Shown piece after piece: positions 1 to 11,423 of a DNA stretch of 64,000 bases (position 1 is the stretch's first letter; each line of letters begins with the position of its first letter). The notes below the pieces were generated by a model. That model was not told the DNA's origin. It was given only the letters and a program-made list of their open reading frames with translations, and searched no databases. The position numbers were made by a program, and so were the translations under genes. The stretch spans positions 930,001-994,000 of the forward strand of contig JAXQJY010000022.1 in assembly GCA_037042185.1 (NCBI GenBank), read 5' to 3'. The DNA comes from Sordariomycetes sp. S80-01Y. Lineage: Eukaryota; Ascomycota; Sordariomycetes.

Positions 1-1850
1 AGTAAGCCTCGCAGTCTGACAGCCAAGCGTCAGGCAAGCCGAAGGATGAAGCCGTCCTGGATTTTGACCCGAAGTGGAAGCAGACACGTTACCTAGCAGC
101 GTCACATCGAGGCGGGAACCGGTGCCTGAGCCTATATGAAGCGCCCAATCCGCCTGCGCAGAGCTTCCCGGCAGATTTACGGACCCTGCATGCCGATCAA
201 ATTCGGCAGCTCGTCTGGCACTGCTAAGGCTGCCCAGAACTTGGTTCGGTACTGTGGCGGCCCCCGAGTAACTGACTTGCCTGATCGGGCAATCGTCTGA
301 CCAGCCCTAGCACCCTTTGCAATCTGCATACAGTCGACGCGCTGTCGCAACGAGGCTAGGCAAGCGCTTAGTTGCAGGATAGGATTTCCGAGGGGTGCAA
401 AGCGCGTCTCTTGGTGCCGCAGTGTTGCGAGTAGGGCCGAGAAGAGACATGATGGCCGCTACCAAGCGCTCGTGGTTACAGCGCACGTGCGGATACAGGC
501 GGATCGTCAGCAGCGCACCCTTCCAGGCTGAGTATAAAGAGTGCTGATCAGAGGATTGTCCTACCGGAAGCCAAGGCGAGTGCAACACATTCGATGCCTC
601 CCCTGGTGTTGGAGGGTCTTGGGCTAACAGTGGGAGGCTTGGAGCTTTGCTCGAGCTGGAAGGTATCGGACTCCCCAGTGGAAACCTCCGAATGTGACTA
701 TATCGCGCCCAGCTGGAGATGAAGGGTTTCAGCCAAGACTAAATGGGCCTCAGTCATCTATGCCTTGACTGAGGGCTGGAGGTGCGGGCTTTGAAGCAAA
801 TGAGATCAAGGCGTCGCAGCCTTTGGGCCGTTGGGCTGTGGACAAACTCAAGCAAGATACCTTGAATAGTCCGTGACACCACATAAAGCTGAAGTTACTG
901 AGCATATCGTCTCCATGGTCATGTTCACAGATCTGCCTTCATCTGTGGAGGGTGGCTTCGGCGATTTTAGGCCTGGGAGGGGATATACGAACTAAGTCAG
1001 CTGCATCCATACGGCGCAGCGGTAAGAAAAATTAGGATTCAGTGAAACCACGAGTCCGAGATGTCCGGAGATGTATCGCATGTCACCTCTCCTTCGTCCC
1101 AATGCACCCCGTGCCATCTTATCCTGGTGGAGGCAAGCCCCTAACCGTTTACAACAACAGGAGCAGGCCCAAAGTGTCTCTGCATGATAATTAGATCTTC
1201 CTCAAGGCGGAGAGGACTTGGAAAGCTGCCGATGGAAATTTCTGAAGTCTCACTAATGTTGTTGTCTCGTGGCCTCGAGTTACAGACAGCGCCTGGGGGC
1301 ATTGGCCATGACTATTGTCATCTGCATCCCTGATCGATGGGACTAGTGCTTGAACTTCTGTTTCTTAAACATCTAAGATCTCCCGTGAGCTGCATCTTCT
1401 AGCTCTGCAACGCCAATGCTGTGTTGTGCCCAGACGCACCATTCGGTGACAGCAGACATTAGCTTGACTGCCCAGCAAGGTCACCTGTCACCGACAATAT
1501 TGGATATGCGGCTTGTTGTGCGTCAATGCTTGCTAACTCAGACTACCTTCAAGCAAATTCTTTATAGTGGCTTGAGAAGCAAGTCAGAGAAAGAAACCCC
1601 GAGGCCTCTTCAATGCATTTCGCTTCCGTTGTTAGAGGAGGCCGACCAGCACGAACCATCGACGCCTTACCCGACGAGTGGGGCCGTGTCGCCCGGGTCC
1701 AATCCGTGTAAGTGCTCTCACTACGATCGACGGTCGTCGTCACACACGGGTATGAATAGAAGGAAAGACAGAAGTATTCTTCCTGTTACTATATGAAAAG
1801 GGTAAAAGTATAATTGTAGCATGTAAAGCTCAAGATGGGCCTGTACGGGC
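1..1850. other. Gene-poor left flank
   Basis: No open frame in this stretch shows a recognisable domain, signal peptide or plausible spliced structure. The longest frames (307-588 on the minus strand, 1416-1796 on the plus strand) have low-complexity, shadow-like composition and no family resemblance. I see no tRNA, repeat array or transposon ends. The last 100 bases before 1850 are AT-richer and are probably the 3' flank of the PhoD-type gene that ends at 1851. Confidence 0.5.
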
Positions 1851-3952
1851 TCACCAGTCCTCTTCCCAGGGGATGTGCATCTCGTCGAACGAGACCGACG
1901 ACCACTCCATCGTGTCCGTGTTCAACGAAAGGTTGGTGTGCCGGACTTCGCCGCCCTTGACTGCGCCTGCTTCGACTCGACCGTCAGCAAGTGGCCGAGC
2001 AAGATGGTTCTCCCCCGCGTAGACGGTGAAGTTGGCAATTGGGAGATCCCAACCGTTGCGCTCCCTCACAGTCGGACACCCGAAGAACTGGGCGTCAATC
2101 TTGTCGTGGCTGACGTGTAGCTCCATGTAGCCCCTATAATACCCTTCTTGCCACTGCAGTTCTTCGTTGTCCGAGATGAACCCTCGGCTGACGGCTTCAG
2201 TCTCGTGCGTCGTGCCCTCCAAGCCGTCCGAGGATACGGCAGTGACGGCAAACTCGACGCCGATTGAGCCTTCACCCGTCTCGGAGTCGTAGTCGTGTTC
2301 GTCGAGCCACACCAGGTCGCTGACCCAGTTCTGGTGGCTGTCGCCAGCGAGCATGACAATGTTGGACAGGCCGTTCTCATAAACGTGCTCGAATGTGCGG
2401 TTGCGCGTGGAGAGATAGCCGTCCCAGGCGTCGACATCCGTCGCAAACTCGCGATCCCCCTCGGCGGTCAGGTTCATGCGCGAGAATATCATCTGGTTGC
2501 CAATGATGCGCCAAGTGGCGCCTCGCGCTTCAGACTCTGAGAGCTGATTGCGGAACCATGATTCCTGGCGAGATCCCATAAGAGACCGGCCCGCATCATT
2601 AGCGATTTCATGGATGTACTCGTCGTTCCTGGCTGGAGCGTCAGCGGGGTCTTAACACAATCACGACGTACTGACCATCCGAGGCGAGTGATGCTACGGT
2701 CGTAGTGTCGAGTGTCCAGCATAACCAGGTCTAGAAGATTTCCCATAGGAAAATTGCGCCAGATCCGCAAGTTGTCGTCCATATCCACTTGGCGCAGGGG
2801 CATCCACTCGAAGTAGGCCCGAACTGCATTCATCTTGCGCTGATCGAAGCTCACACCACCCTGCTTGATGAATGACTCCTCTGTGTTGTTGACTGAGCTG
2901 CCGCCATCACGGTAACCATTGTTGATGAGATCGTGATCGTCCTTCGGCCATTAGCTGCGTCAAATAAACCATTTTAGGCAGACCTACCCAGACTGGGATC
3001 CAAGCAAACTGTTGGTGCGCCAGTATAAGGTCTTCATCTGTGCGATATTGGCCATGGCGGGTGCGATAATCGTAGAGACTGATGATTTCCTTCGCTGGAA
3101 TCATCGCACGCTCATCCTTGCCTGGGACACCATGCTCGTCTTCGTATATATAGTCGCCTAAATGAACCACGTAGTCGATGTTGTCCTTGCGCGCAGCATT
3201 TCCATAGGCATTGAAGTACCCAAGGGGCCAATTGGCGCACGAAAAGACACCGAGACTAATGTCCGAAACATCATCGTCGGCTGATGGGGCGGTTTTCGTC
3301 CGTCCAATTGGCGACTGAATGTCAGTGTCACAGATGCGGAAAGCATAGTAATAGGTTGTCTTGGGGTTCAGACCCTCGGCTTCAACCTGAGAAAAAGTAT
3401 GAGAATGTATTCACGAGGTAAAGTGGATTTTCAAAGCCGGTACCTTGATTGTGAAGTCAATATCGGACGTAGTGTAGGCGCGGCCTTTGGCCTTCACTTC
3501 TTGGCATGAAAAAAGCCCATTGGGATCGGTTCCTATGCGCCAGTCGACGCAAATTGGAGAGTTCGACATCTTGATGTATTTCTCTCTCTCGTGGCTGTAC
3601 AGATCCACAGTGCCCTCGACCGTCACGTTTGACTTGTCACTAGACAACGACGGTGCCACGCGAGTCCATAATATGACAGACTCAGGCCAAGGATCCCCCT
3701 AGTTGTCTCAGCTTCTGCACACAAGTCATCCAGAGCACTACTTACTGAAGCAATGCCGTGAGTAAAATCGAGATCCTCATTCTCGTACTCTGGGCCGTCT
3801 CTTTTCTGGATCATCCGGGACTGTAGACGTGGCATATCGATACCAAGACCAGCGTGAGTCAGCGATGGGCTCCTAAAATTGAGATTTCCATCGTAACTTG
3901 CGAAGACAGTAACTGTCAACAAGGAGATTGAAGTTTGCTGTGTGAAGCGCAT
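1851..3952 (-). CDS. Secreted PhoD-type alkaline phosphatase / metallophosphoesterase
   Basis: Likely an extracellular phosphodiesterase/phosphomonoesterase of the PhoD superfamily. I join five exons (3952-3746, 3698-3444, 3386-2988, 2941-2676, 2628-1851) into about 634 residues; all junctions are GT-AG and keep frame. PhoD signatures appear in order: HGIASGDP, then SVILWTRVAP, GDYIYEDE, WDDHD, LDTRHYDRS and AGDSHQNW, which together supply the metal-binding Asp and His residues of the family. The N-terminus beginning MRFTQQTS is a short hydrophobic leader suggesting secretion. The start at 3952 is chosen because it opens that leader; an in-frame codon further upstream lacks one. The gene stands alone, with roughly 600 bp separating it from the MFS gene upstream. 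Phosphate scavenging is inferred from family, not from the context. Confidence 0.87.
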
Positions 3953-4560
3953 GTTCAATGAATGGGGCCTCCGACACAGCTCCCTGAGCACGTAACAAGA
4001 ACACCAGGGGACAACGCCCATCGTTCCCTACATGCTGGTCTTCATATATATAGAATTCGCACAGCACTCTAATCAACCCCACGGCTGAGTCGCAGGGGCT
4101 TTGGGCCGTCATGTCCATGCAACCCTGCACGGGGTCAAGAAGCCAAGCCTTGAGCCTATTTGGACGACTGATTCACGCGGACACATTTCGAAACGCACCC
4201 ACCATCTAGATACGTTGAGCATTCAAAGGCTCCTCTGGATTTTAGTCGGTCATCTTCCAGGATTCTGACAATCAGGGGTTTGCTGATTGATCGAGCGGGG
4301 ATCGTTCATGGAGGTCACATCTGCGCGAATTAAGCCAGGGATCTCAACACCCACGTGGGCAAGGCGATCAACGCATTTCGACATCACCTACGGAGGTACA
4401 TCTCTGGGTAGGAAAGCCCAATAACGATGGTCTTGGCTCTTCCAGTCTAGTCGATTCTTCCAATCTCGCTTCCACACAAACCCGCCACTTCCCGCCACCC
4501 TTTCTTGTATACATGTGGGGGACACGGACGCTTCTGGCCACCTCTACGGTGTACTGGTAT
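3953..4560. other. Intergenic, promoter side of PhoD gene
   Basis: About 600 bp between the start of the PhoD-type gene and the stop of the MFS gene, both on the minus strand. It should hold the PhoD promoter and the MFS 3' region. I see no further gene. Confidence 0.5.
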
Positions 4561-6356
4561 TCAGGAATTCCGCTGCAGGTCCCGATCGACGACATCATCT
4601 AGGACTGCCAGCCCGTCCTTCTGCGCCTGCACTCTCGCGCGTTTGAGTCTTCGTGTGTCGGCTTCAGTCCGACGCGTCACCCACCACGTCGTCAACGTGA
4701 CTAATGTGCACACGCCCACCAAAGCCATTGCACTAGCAAAGCTCTCCCGATACTGTGGCGCGTATTTTTGCCGGAAAATCTGAGGCCCAATGGCGCCTCC
4801 GATCTGGCCGTAGCTGTTGACGAAGCCGATGCTGAACGCGGATCCCGTGGCTCGCGAAGTCGTTTGCACGCGCCAGGGCCACATGAGCGGGAAGAAGGCC
4901 GCCGTGAAGGCGTTCCCAATCATAGTGGCCGCGTAGACGGCTCCGTTGGACGGGTAAACCACGAGGACTGCGTAGCAGGCCAGCACCACCGCGAAAACAC
5001 CGAGAGGATATAGTGGACGCGGCAGGCGTGCATTGTCTGCGAGAAAGCCGGTTACAGCAATGACGACAAGGCTCAGAAGCGAGATGGGCAAATTCAGAAG
5101 CTGAGCCTGGGCAATTGTCGTAAATCCAAGGTTTGCGATGACTGTGGGCTGGTAAAAGCGTACACCGGACGTTCCAACAGTGAATGTAGCCCAAATAAGA
5201 GTGAAGAGCCAGAGGCGTTTGTCCTTGAGAGTGTCGACGATCTCTCGGACGTTGAAATTCTGCTCGGAGGCACGGGGAGCATTTGGAGGCAGACGGGCTT
5301 GTATAAAAGCCTTTTCCCTGTCTGTCAGCCATCTAGCTGTAGGTGGAACTGGATGTGTGAGTTGTGGGGTCTCCGAATTTGAATGCTGAACTTACAATCG
5401 GGCAGAAGAAACTTCACCGCGACGCCTAGGACGATAGTCATGAGACCCTCAGTCAAGAATAGCCACTGCCAGCCCGAAAGACCGCGCGCACCGGATACCG
5501 TGTCGAAAGCAAAGGCGAAGAGGCCGCTGAATACTCCGGAAAGGTTTCCGAGAATGTCTGCTGGGTTAGTACACCACGTGAGTGCCAAAGCGCCGGAGTA
5601 GACTCACAGAAGTACAGCAGACGAACTGACATCTCGTCAGGTCGGTACCAGTAGGTCATCTGAAGTATGACGCCCGGAAACATCCCAGCTTCGAACTGCT
5701 TGATGTTAATGGCGATTTTGTTCCAACGGGCAGGGTGTCTCACCAGTCCGAGTAAGAAGCGCGTTGCATAGATCCCCTCCTTGTTGCTCACCGGCACGTG
5801 TCCAAGCAGTGCGATGCCCCATGATATCATGATCCTAGATTGCCAAGTGCTTGGTTTAAAACGCTTCAAGAGCAAGTTCGAAGGAGCCTCGAAGACGATG
5901 TAAGGTACCTGATCTGTTAGCACGATGCGGAACTTCAACCTAGACCAGACCCACATAGTACAGCACGTTCAACAGGTTGTACTGATCCGAGGACATTTTC
6001 AGCTCCGTCATGATGTTTCTGTCTGTGTCCCGGTTCATTATCCTAGCATTGGAGATGTTATCTGCGTCGAGGTTCTTCATGAGGAAGAGCAGCGAACATA
6101 TAGTCATTATGCGCCAGTCGATGCGTCTCATCAAGGCTTTCTCCTCATCGGAGGTCAGCAAAGCGCGATCACGCATGCGTGTCGTATCATAGCCGTCAAT
6201 ATGTTCATTTGAAAATGAGTCGTCGATGTCTTCTCCTCTTCTGGCAAATGTCAAACCATTCGACACATGTCGAGTGTCATTGTGGTCGCTGTCACTCGTC
6301 GAGTCGGCTGGCGTGGCCGTGACCTCTTTGAGCTGTTTTCTTGCTTCGAACGACAT
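4561..6356 (-). CDS. MFS transporter, anion:cation symporter (Dal5/allantoate permease-like)
   Basis: A plasma-membrane carrier for a small organic anion or vitamin-like acid. Five other introns were tested and four exon joins accepted plus one short one: exons 6356-5946, 5908-5744, 5695-5608, 5557-5396 and 5336-4561 give about 533 residues. The family layout is clear: an acidic cytoplasmic N-terminus, the segment RRIDWRIM leading to helix 1, LDADNISNARI, then VFEAPSNLLLKRF and FEAGMFPGVI, all typical of the Dal5-like anion:cation symporter branch, with a central loop near residue 270 and six C-terminal helices. The first intron (5945-5909) is only 37 bp, so that junction is the least certain. 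The gene is divergent from the 2OG oxygenase at 6973 and may export or import a substrate of that cluster. Substrate unknown. Confidence 0.86.
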
Positions 6357-6972
6357 GACCTACCAAGACGATGGAAATATGAGGGATCTTGGGTGTATGA
6401 TAGGGCCTTTCTCCTCATGGCGAGAGCTGTCTTTTCAAGATGTCTTGTTCGACCTGCCCCACTAACTTACGATCGTGACATTGCTAGGCAAAAGCACGAC
6501 AATCACCATAGTCTTTAAAGGCTGCAGGAATCCCTGAAGGCTTACGATACATTTGGTGTCACAGCATCTTGCTTCCTCTGTCGCCTGACTCGTTGGACTC
6601 AAGGCTGGTATCGACCGATATCCGATGAGCCCCCACGTGGAAAGCCAATAGCTAGCATAGTGCTCCACGCACAACTCGCGTGTACATGTACAGTATGCAT
6701 GATACGAGGCAGTTCGTGATGGCGTGATCACTATTGATAGGCTTATAGGCTCCCCGTGGCGGGTTGGTCTCCCAACGCGATTGCGGGGCTCGATGGCGAG
6801 CTTATGATCTTATCCCTGGAGCCGCATCTGAGGGTCCGTTTCCAATAAAGCCGCCGACATAAATAAGCGAGATGGTCTTAGAGTGCTTAACAGATATCAA
6901 AAGAAAGCCTCATTTCACATCGTTCTGCCGAAAACCTAGCTGTCGAGTATATGCATTGCCCCCTTTGTCAAC
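6357..6972. promoter_or_regulatory. Divergent promoter region, MFS / 2OG oxygenase
   Basis: About 616 bp separate the oppositely transcribed MFS gene and the 2OG oxygenase. A TATA-like TAAATAA sits near 6861, about 110 bp before the oxygenase ATG. Shared regulation of the two genes is inferred from the layout only. Confidence 0.45.
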
Positions 6973-8184
6973 ATGGCAGCTGTCTTGAAACCACAGTCAG
7001 TGATCAGCACGCCCAAGGATTTGCCTGCGTACGAGCAGGTTCAGGAGACGAAACATGAGCGTGAGTATATCTGGGAAATTTTCCGAGGTTTTACTGAGAT
7101 ATGTCAGTCGAATGGGCAGATCTTGTTACTCTTGATCTATCCAAGTTTGACCAACCCGGAGGCAAAGAGGCCCTGGCAAAGCAACTCTTCGAAGCCTTGC
7201 AAACGATCGGCTTCTTCTACATCGTAAACTTTGGACTTTCTCAGGACCAGGTAGATCAGCAATTTGCAATTGGGAAAGAAATCTTCCAGCTTTCCACACA
7301 AGAGAAGTTGAAATACCGCGCGGATCTTGAAAATGGGGGCTACAATGGGTACAAGCCGCTTGGCCTACGCGTACGTCGACCACCATCATTAATTGCGCAA
7401 AGGCCGATAAAGTAAATAGGAAGTTTCACCGGGCATCTTCGACAACACCGAAATCTACAATATTCCCAAGTTCATCCCGGCTCTTGAACGAACCCATCCG
7501 GATATTGTTGATGCCCACCGTGCGGAGATCGAGCACTTCGCCAGGCACATCCACCAAAAAGTTGTTCAGAAGCTTTTAGCACTGTTCGCAATTGTTCTGG
7601 AGCTTCCCGAGGACTACTTCACCGCTCGTCATCGCTACGATGAGGCAGTCTCGGATTGTCACCTGCGATATATGAAATACCACGCGCGTGACGCTGCAAC
7701 CAACGCTAAGCTCGACAACATTTGGGTCAAGGGCCATACTGATTTCGGAAGCCTGACGCTTCTCTTCCGTCAACCTGTGGCGGCGCTTCAGGTCCGCGGA
7801 GCAGAGGGCAGCTGGAAGTGGGTGAAGCCCTACGACGGCAGCATCACCGTCAACGTGGCTGATGCACTGCAATTCTTGACAAATGGCTTTCTGAAGAGCA
7901 GCATTCACAGAGTTGTGGCGCCTCCTCCTGATCAGGCCGGTATTGATAGACTTGGAGTGCTCTACTTTGTGCGACCCGAGAACAACCTCCCCTTGAAACC
8001 TGTAGACAGTCCCGTGCTGAAGAGGCTCGGTTACAAGTCTGAGACATCTGAATTTGAGGGGATTACTGCGGGAGATTGGGTCAAGGCGCGTGTGAAGGCC
8101 GGGGTTGACCGCTCGAAGGAGGCGAGGAGCGAGGTCTCTGAGCAAGAGATCCTGAATGGCGTCAAAGTCAAGTATTTTGACTAG
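6973..8184 (+). CDS. 2-oxoglutarate/Fe(II) oxygenase, isopenicillin N synthase-like (A)
   Basis: A soluble non-heme iron oxygenase of the DIOX_N / 2OG-FeII_Oxy type, probably hydroxylating or desaturating a small metabolite. Exons 6973-7060, 7108-7370 and 7420-8184 join in frame to 371 residues, the usual family length. The N-terminal half has the typical LTTIGFFY-type stretch (here QTIGFFYIVN) and YNGYKPLG. The C-terminal jelly roll carries GHTDFG (iron-binding His and Asp) and SIHRVV (second His). The 2OG-binding RxS motif reads R-L-G, so the usual serine is replaced. The stop TAG overlaps the stop of oxygenase B on the other strand. Neighbouring tailoring enzymes suggest secondary metabolism; ethylene-forming or flavonoid-type roles cannot be excluded. 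Confidence 0.88.
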
Positions 8185-9267
8185 TCGTCGGCTACATATT
8201 TATCAAACACATCTGCATAAAACTTTTGTCCAACATCCCTATGACTGCGAATCTTCGTTCGTAGCTGACTTTCGCCCCATGTATCGTATTTGCCCTTCAG
8301 GAAGGCGGAGTCAATATTTTGGGCTTCTCTGGATTCTTCAGTTTTGTAGTTGGAAAAATGCTCGCGCAGAGTCCCCAGTGCTTCGTCTTTCGTCAGGTCC
8401 CTCCTGACCCCTTGGAAGAAGGGGATACTGTAGCGCTCATTGGATCCGCCTAGAACTCTATGCGTCGTGGCTTTGCAAACCCCGTTGGTGACCACTTCGA
8501 AGGCCTGGCCAATGTTGACGACGAACGAGCCCGGAATCACTGGGACATCTACCCAGTGCCCTTCCTTATTGAGAACTTGCAATCCTTTGACCTCGGGTGG
8601 TGATGCCTGTAGGAGAAATGTCCACCAGCCGGAAGAGTCTTTGTGAGGACCAACACCTTGAATCGCTGCGGATCCATCAGCAGCCGGGTAATGTACCAAT
8701 TTCACGCGGTGCTGGTCTGAGAGAAATGGTACGAAGGAAGTCTCCTCCAAGTCAAGCGCTCTAGCAACGAGATACAAAAAACGTTCGCCCAAAGCGTTCA
8801 GCTCTTGGACGTATCTTTCGACAATGCTTCGAAGCTCTGGGTACGCGGAGGGCCACTGAGCTTGTTAGACCAACTCCGAGATTGAACGGACAACTTACGG
8901 AATTTGGCCCTCTCAATCTCTCACTCAGTGGACGGCCAGGCTCCCAAGTAGCTTTCAGCTCATTCGCGAACTCAAACTGCTCTCTCTGATCGACCTGGCC
9001 AGCGGTGGTCTCTGAGCCTTCCCCGCTGTATCCCAGGAAATGTGGCGAGTTCGACAGCGCCACTTCAGCTTTGGATGATGGATCAAGGGCAAATAGCTTT
9101 GGCAGAGCTCTTTGTATGTCGGACACCACGGACGGAGGCACACCATGGTTCTCAACATAGAGGAAGCCAACATTTAGAAGCGCGTTTCGAAGTTTCGGTA
9201 AGAGGATGGCCTCATCTGCGGACAGATCGAGCCGCGGGATCGACGTGAAATTATCTGGACTCGCCAT
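8181..9267 (-). CDS. 2-oxoglutarate/Fe(II) oxygenase, isopenicillin N synthase-like (B)
   Basis: A second non-heme iron oxygenase. Exon 1 (9267-8899) and exon 2 (8855-8181) join across one 43-bp GTAAGT-CAG intron to give 347 residues. Seen in order: NVGFLYVENHGVP in the N-terminal DIOX_N part, HFLGYSG, then GPHKDSSG (iron His and Asp), TTHRVL (second His) and RYSIPFF (Arg and Ser that bind 2-oxoglutarate). All catalytic residues are therefore present, unlike copy A, which has Gly in place of the Ser. It shares only family-level likeness with copy A and has one intron rather than two, so it is not a recent tandem duplicate. The two genes converge and their stop codons share the CTAG at 8181-8184. 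Confidence 0.9.
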
Positions 9268-10009
9268 GATTGCGGCGAGAGGAAGGGCGCACCCCAGAGA
9301 ACCTCATAAGGTGAATACAAGTGCTGAAATGGGCCTTAAGCATTGACTCGAAGATGTCCTCGAGATGCACTCTGCAATCGATATTGCGTGCCGAAGTTGG
9401 CGGAGCACGTCTTCGCTGGGCGAGGGGCCGATGTCGCACGCCACGGTCACGCTATGCCACATGGAGATTTCAATCGACACGTGTAAGTGTCCCAACGCCG
9501 CGCAGGACGCCTGTTGCCGCTGCGCGGGATTGGCCCTATAAATTATGAATACATCTGTAGGATGAAATGGTTCAGTCAACACCGATGCTTTTCTCTCGCA
9601 AACCTCGTGGCGGGGTGGTCAGCCTACACAACTCTCCGACGCTCCGCGACGACAACATCGAAGATGCATGTCAGACCGTGAGGATGTGTTGGGTTGTTTA
9701 AATGCCAGAAAGGCCTTCCTGGTCCAGATAAAAACCGGGAAGAGAATTTGTGCATAGCCTTGTGCCTAAGTGTTGGCCTCTTCATGTGTTTTGCAGACTT
9801 CCATACTGCGAACTCTTGTCAAAACTTGTTAGTGAGAGGACTCGCCATGAGAAGACTTTTCACGTTCATTGTGTGCTTTCTTTTGAACCTTTAGAGTCGT
9901 CCAGGACCCAGAGAGCAGTATAGCTACCAATGAAGAATAATGTTTGACATGATCTAGAAAGAATGATCTTTGACATGGTCTAGTTAAGCTTGGCAGTCGA
10001 TTTGGTGTT
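9268..10009. other. Intergenic, promoter of oxygenase B
   Basis: About 740 bp upstream of oxygenase B and downstream of the epoxide-hydrolase-like gene. It contains short uninformative open frames and no recognisable gene or repeat. Confidence 0.45.
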
Positions 10010-11044
10010 TCACTTCACAAAGTCCAGCAGTGCCTTGGTGAATTCTTCCCTTCTCTCGAGCATCACCCAGTGCCCCGCGTTCTCAAAGACCAGTTCCGTG
10101 TAGCCCTTGCTTGCGAAAGGCTTGCAACCCCCTCCAATCTGATCCGCTCGCGTGACCATGTCGCCTCCTCCGCAAATGCCCAGGACTGGCACTCTGAGCG
10201 TGCGGTCCTCGTCGGTGAGCGGGTCTTCGTCAGGCGCCTGGACACCACGCATCAAAGACTTGTAGTAGTTGAGCGACGCCGCTATCGTGTCCTGCTGGCT
10301 GTTGATCTGGAGCCACCGAGCCTTGTCGGACTGGTCGAGGTACGAGGGGAGCGGCAACGTCTTGTCATTCACGAGCCAAGACCGCGTGCCGTTGATGGCG
10401 GCAAGGCTCTCTATCCAGATTTCATTGTTGTCGGGGTAGGCGACTGAGAAGAACGACTCCAGCTTTTCTCTAGCATCAGTATACTGCTGGAACAATAATT
10501 TTCTCGTGGAATGATAGCTTACATGGTTGTTGATGACGTCGGCCGCGTCGTAAGAGTTGAAGAAGTACCAGTAGCCCAACTGCATGTAACCCAAGTGTTT
10601 TTGACTCAGTACGTTGAGCCCGTCGACATCGAAGAAGATACCGGGAGCTGTGTACCCGGCGGACACAAACACCAGCTTCTGGAAGCGCTCCGGGTGCCAC
10701 GTGACAACTCGCGACATGACCATGGAACCCCAGTCGTGCGACACACCAACGACCTGCTGTATGTTCTCATGGTCCAGGAGCTCGGCGAAATGTCCGCTGA
10801 GGCGCTTCAGATTGTATGCCTCCACGTCGGTGCGCTTGTCGCTTTCTCCATAGCCGAGGCAGTCGGGCGCAATGACTCCGTAACCGGCTGCGGTCAGGTC
10901 CGTCACTTGATGTCGCCAGTCGTGCCGTGAAGACGGGTAGCCGTGGATGAGCAGGAAGGTGGCCTTGTTATCCTTGGCGGGGACGTAGTCATAGACGTAC
11001 GTGTCCCCGTCTTTCGTAGTGTAGCGCTTTCCGAAGCAGTCCAT
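10010..11044 (-). CDS. Alpha/beta hydrolase, soluble epoxide hydrolase-like
   Basis: Probably opens an epoxide to a diol in the cytosol. The continuous frame gives 344 residues. The epoxide-hydrolase layout is visible: oxyanion motif HGYPSS near residue 35, DCLGYGESDK, nucleophile elbow VSHDWG with Asp in the nucleophile position, a cap domain rich in Tyr, an acid region around GGGDMVTRAD, and the C-terminal catalytic His in ENAGHW. I start at 11044 because a TATATAAG on the minus strand near 11139-11146 lies about 95 bp upstream, making the in-frame codons beyond it leader. A GTAAGC...CAG stretch of 42 bp inside the cap (about 10525-10484) is in frame without a stop and could be a short intron; removing it would leave a normal family length. 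It lies beside a P450 that could supply the epoxide. Confidence 0.83.
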   Translation of the reverse strand: MDCFGKRYTTKDGDTYVYDYVPAKDNKATFLLIHGYPSSRHDWRHQVTDLTAAGYGVIAPDCLGYGESDKRTDVEAYNLKRLSGHFAELLDHENIQQVVGVSHDWGSMVMSRVVTWHPERFQKLVFVSAGYTAPGIFFDVDGLNVLSQKHLGYMQLGYWYFFNSYDAADVINNHVSYHSTRKLLFQQYTDAREKLESFFSVAYPDNNEIWIESLAAINGTRSWLVNDKTLPLPSYLDQSDKARWLQINSQQDTIAASLNYYKSLMRGVQAPDEDPLTDEDRTLRVPVLGICGGGDMVTRADQIGGGCKPFASKGYTELVFENAGHWVMLERREEFTKALLDFVK

Positions 11045-11423
11045 CGTGAAGGCAAGCGATGTTCCAGCGAGGGCGTTGGCGAAGTGGTCGAGCAGTTTCG
11101 TGCATGATCGACTGGTTGATGGCGTGGGATGGGCCGGCTTATATACCAGTAATGACACCCACTTATGCGGGGAAGGAGTCTAAGATCCGCTCCTTCGGCA
11201 TGATAGCCTGGCCCTTGTGCGGGAAATTTGTGCGTTGAGCTTCTGAGATAAGCGATGGAAGAAACGTAGAGGCCGTGGTAAGCCAACCGCGTGACGTTGT
11301 GTGTTCAGTAATTGCTCGTTCATCGAAGCTAAGTGAGGTGTATGCTTTTATTCTATAATTAAGACCCAGGATCTATTGACAGCCGTCGTCTAAGTAACTG
11401 AGGCGTTGGAATCTGAGCCCAGC
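11045..11423. promoter_or_regulatory. Epoxide hydrolase promoter with TATA box
   Basis: About 380 bp between the P450 stop and the epoxide-hydrolase start, both minus strand. The minus-strand TATATAAG at about 11139-11146 is a well-placed TATA box. No other feature seen. Confidence 0.5.

Noticed and set aside
1416-1796. A 126-codon plus-strand frame in the left flank
   Set aside because: No domain, low-complexity composition, no splice-consistent continuation and no promoter-like context.
6973-9267. The two 2OG oxygenases as a recent inverted duplication
   Set aside because: They share only motif-level similarity and have different intron positions and numbers.
11045-11158. An upstream extension of the epoxide hydrolase frame by 38 codons
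   Set aside because: The extension overlaps a well-placed TATA box and lacks family likeness, so the ATG at 11044 is preferred.
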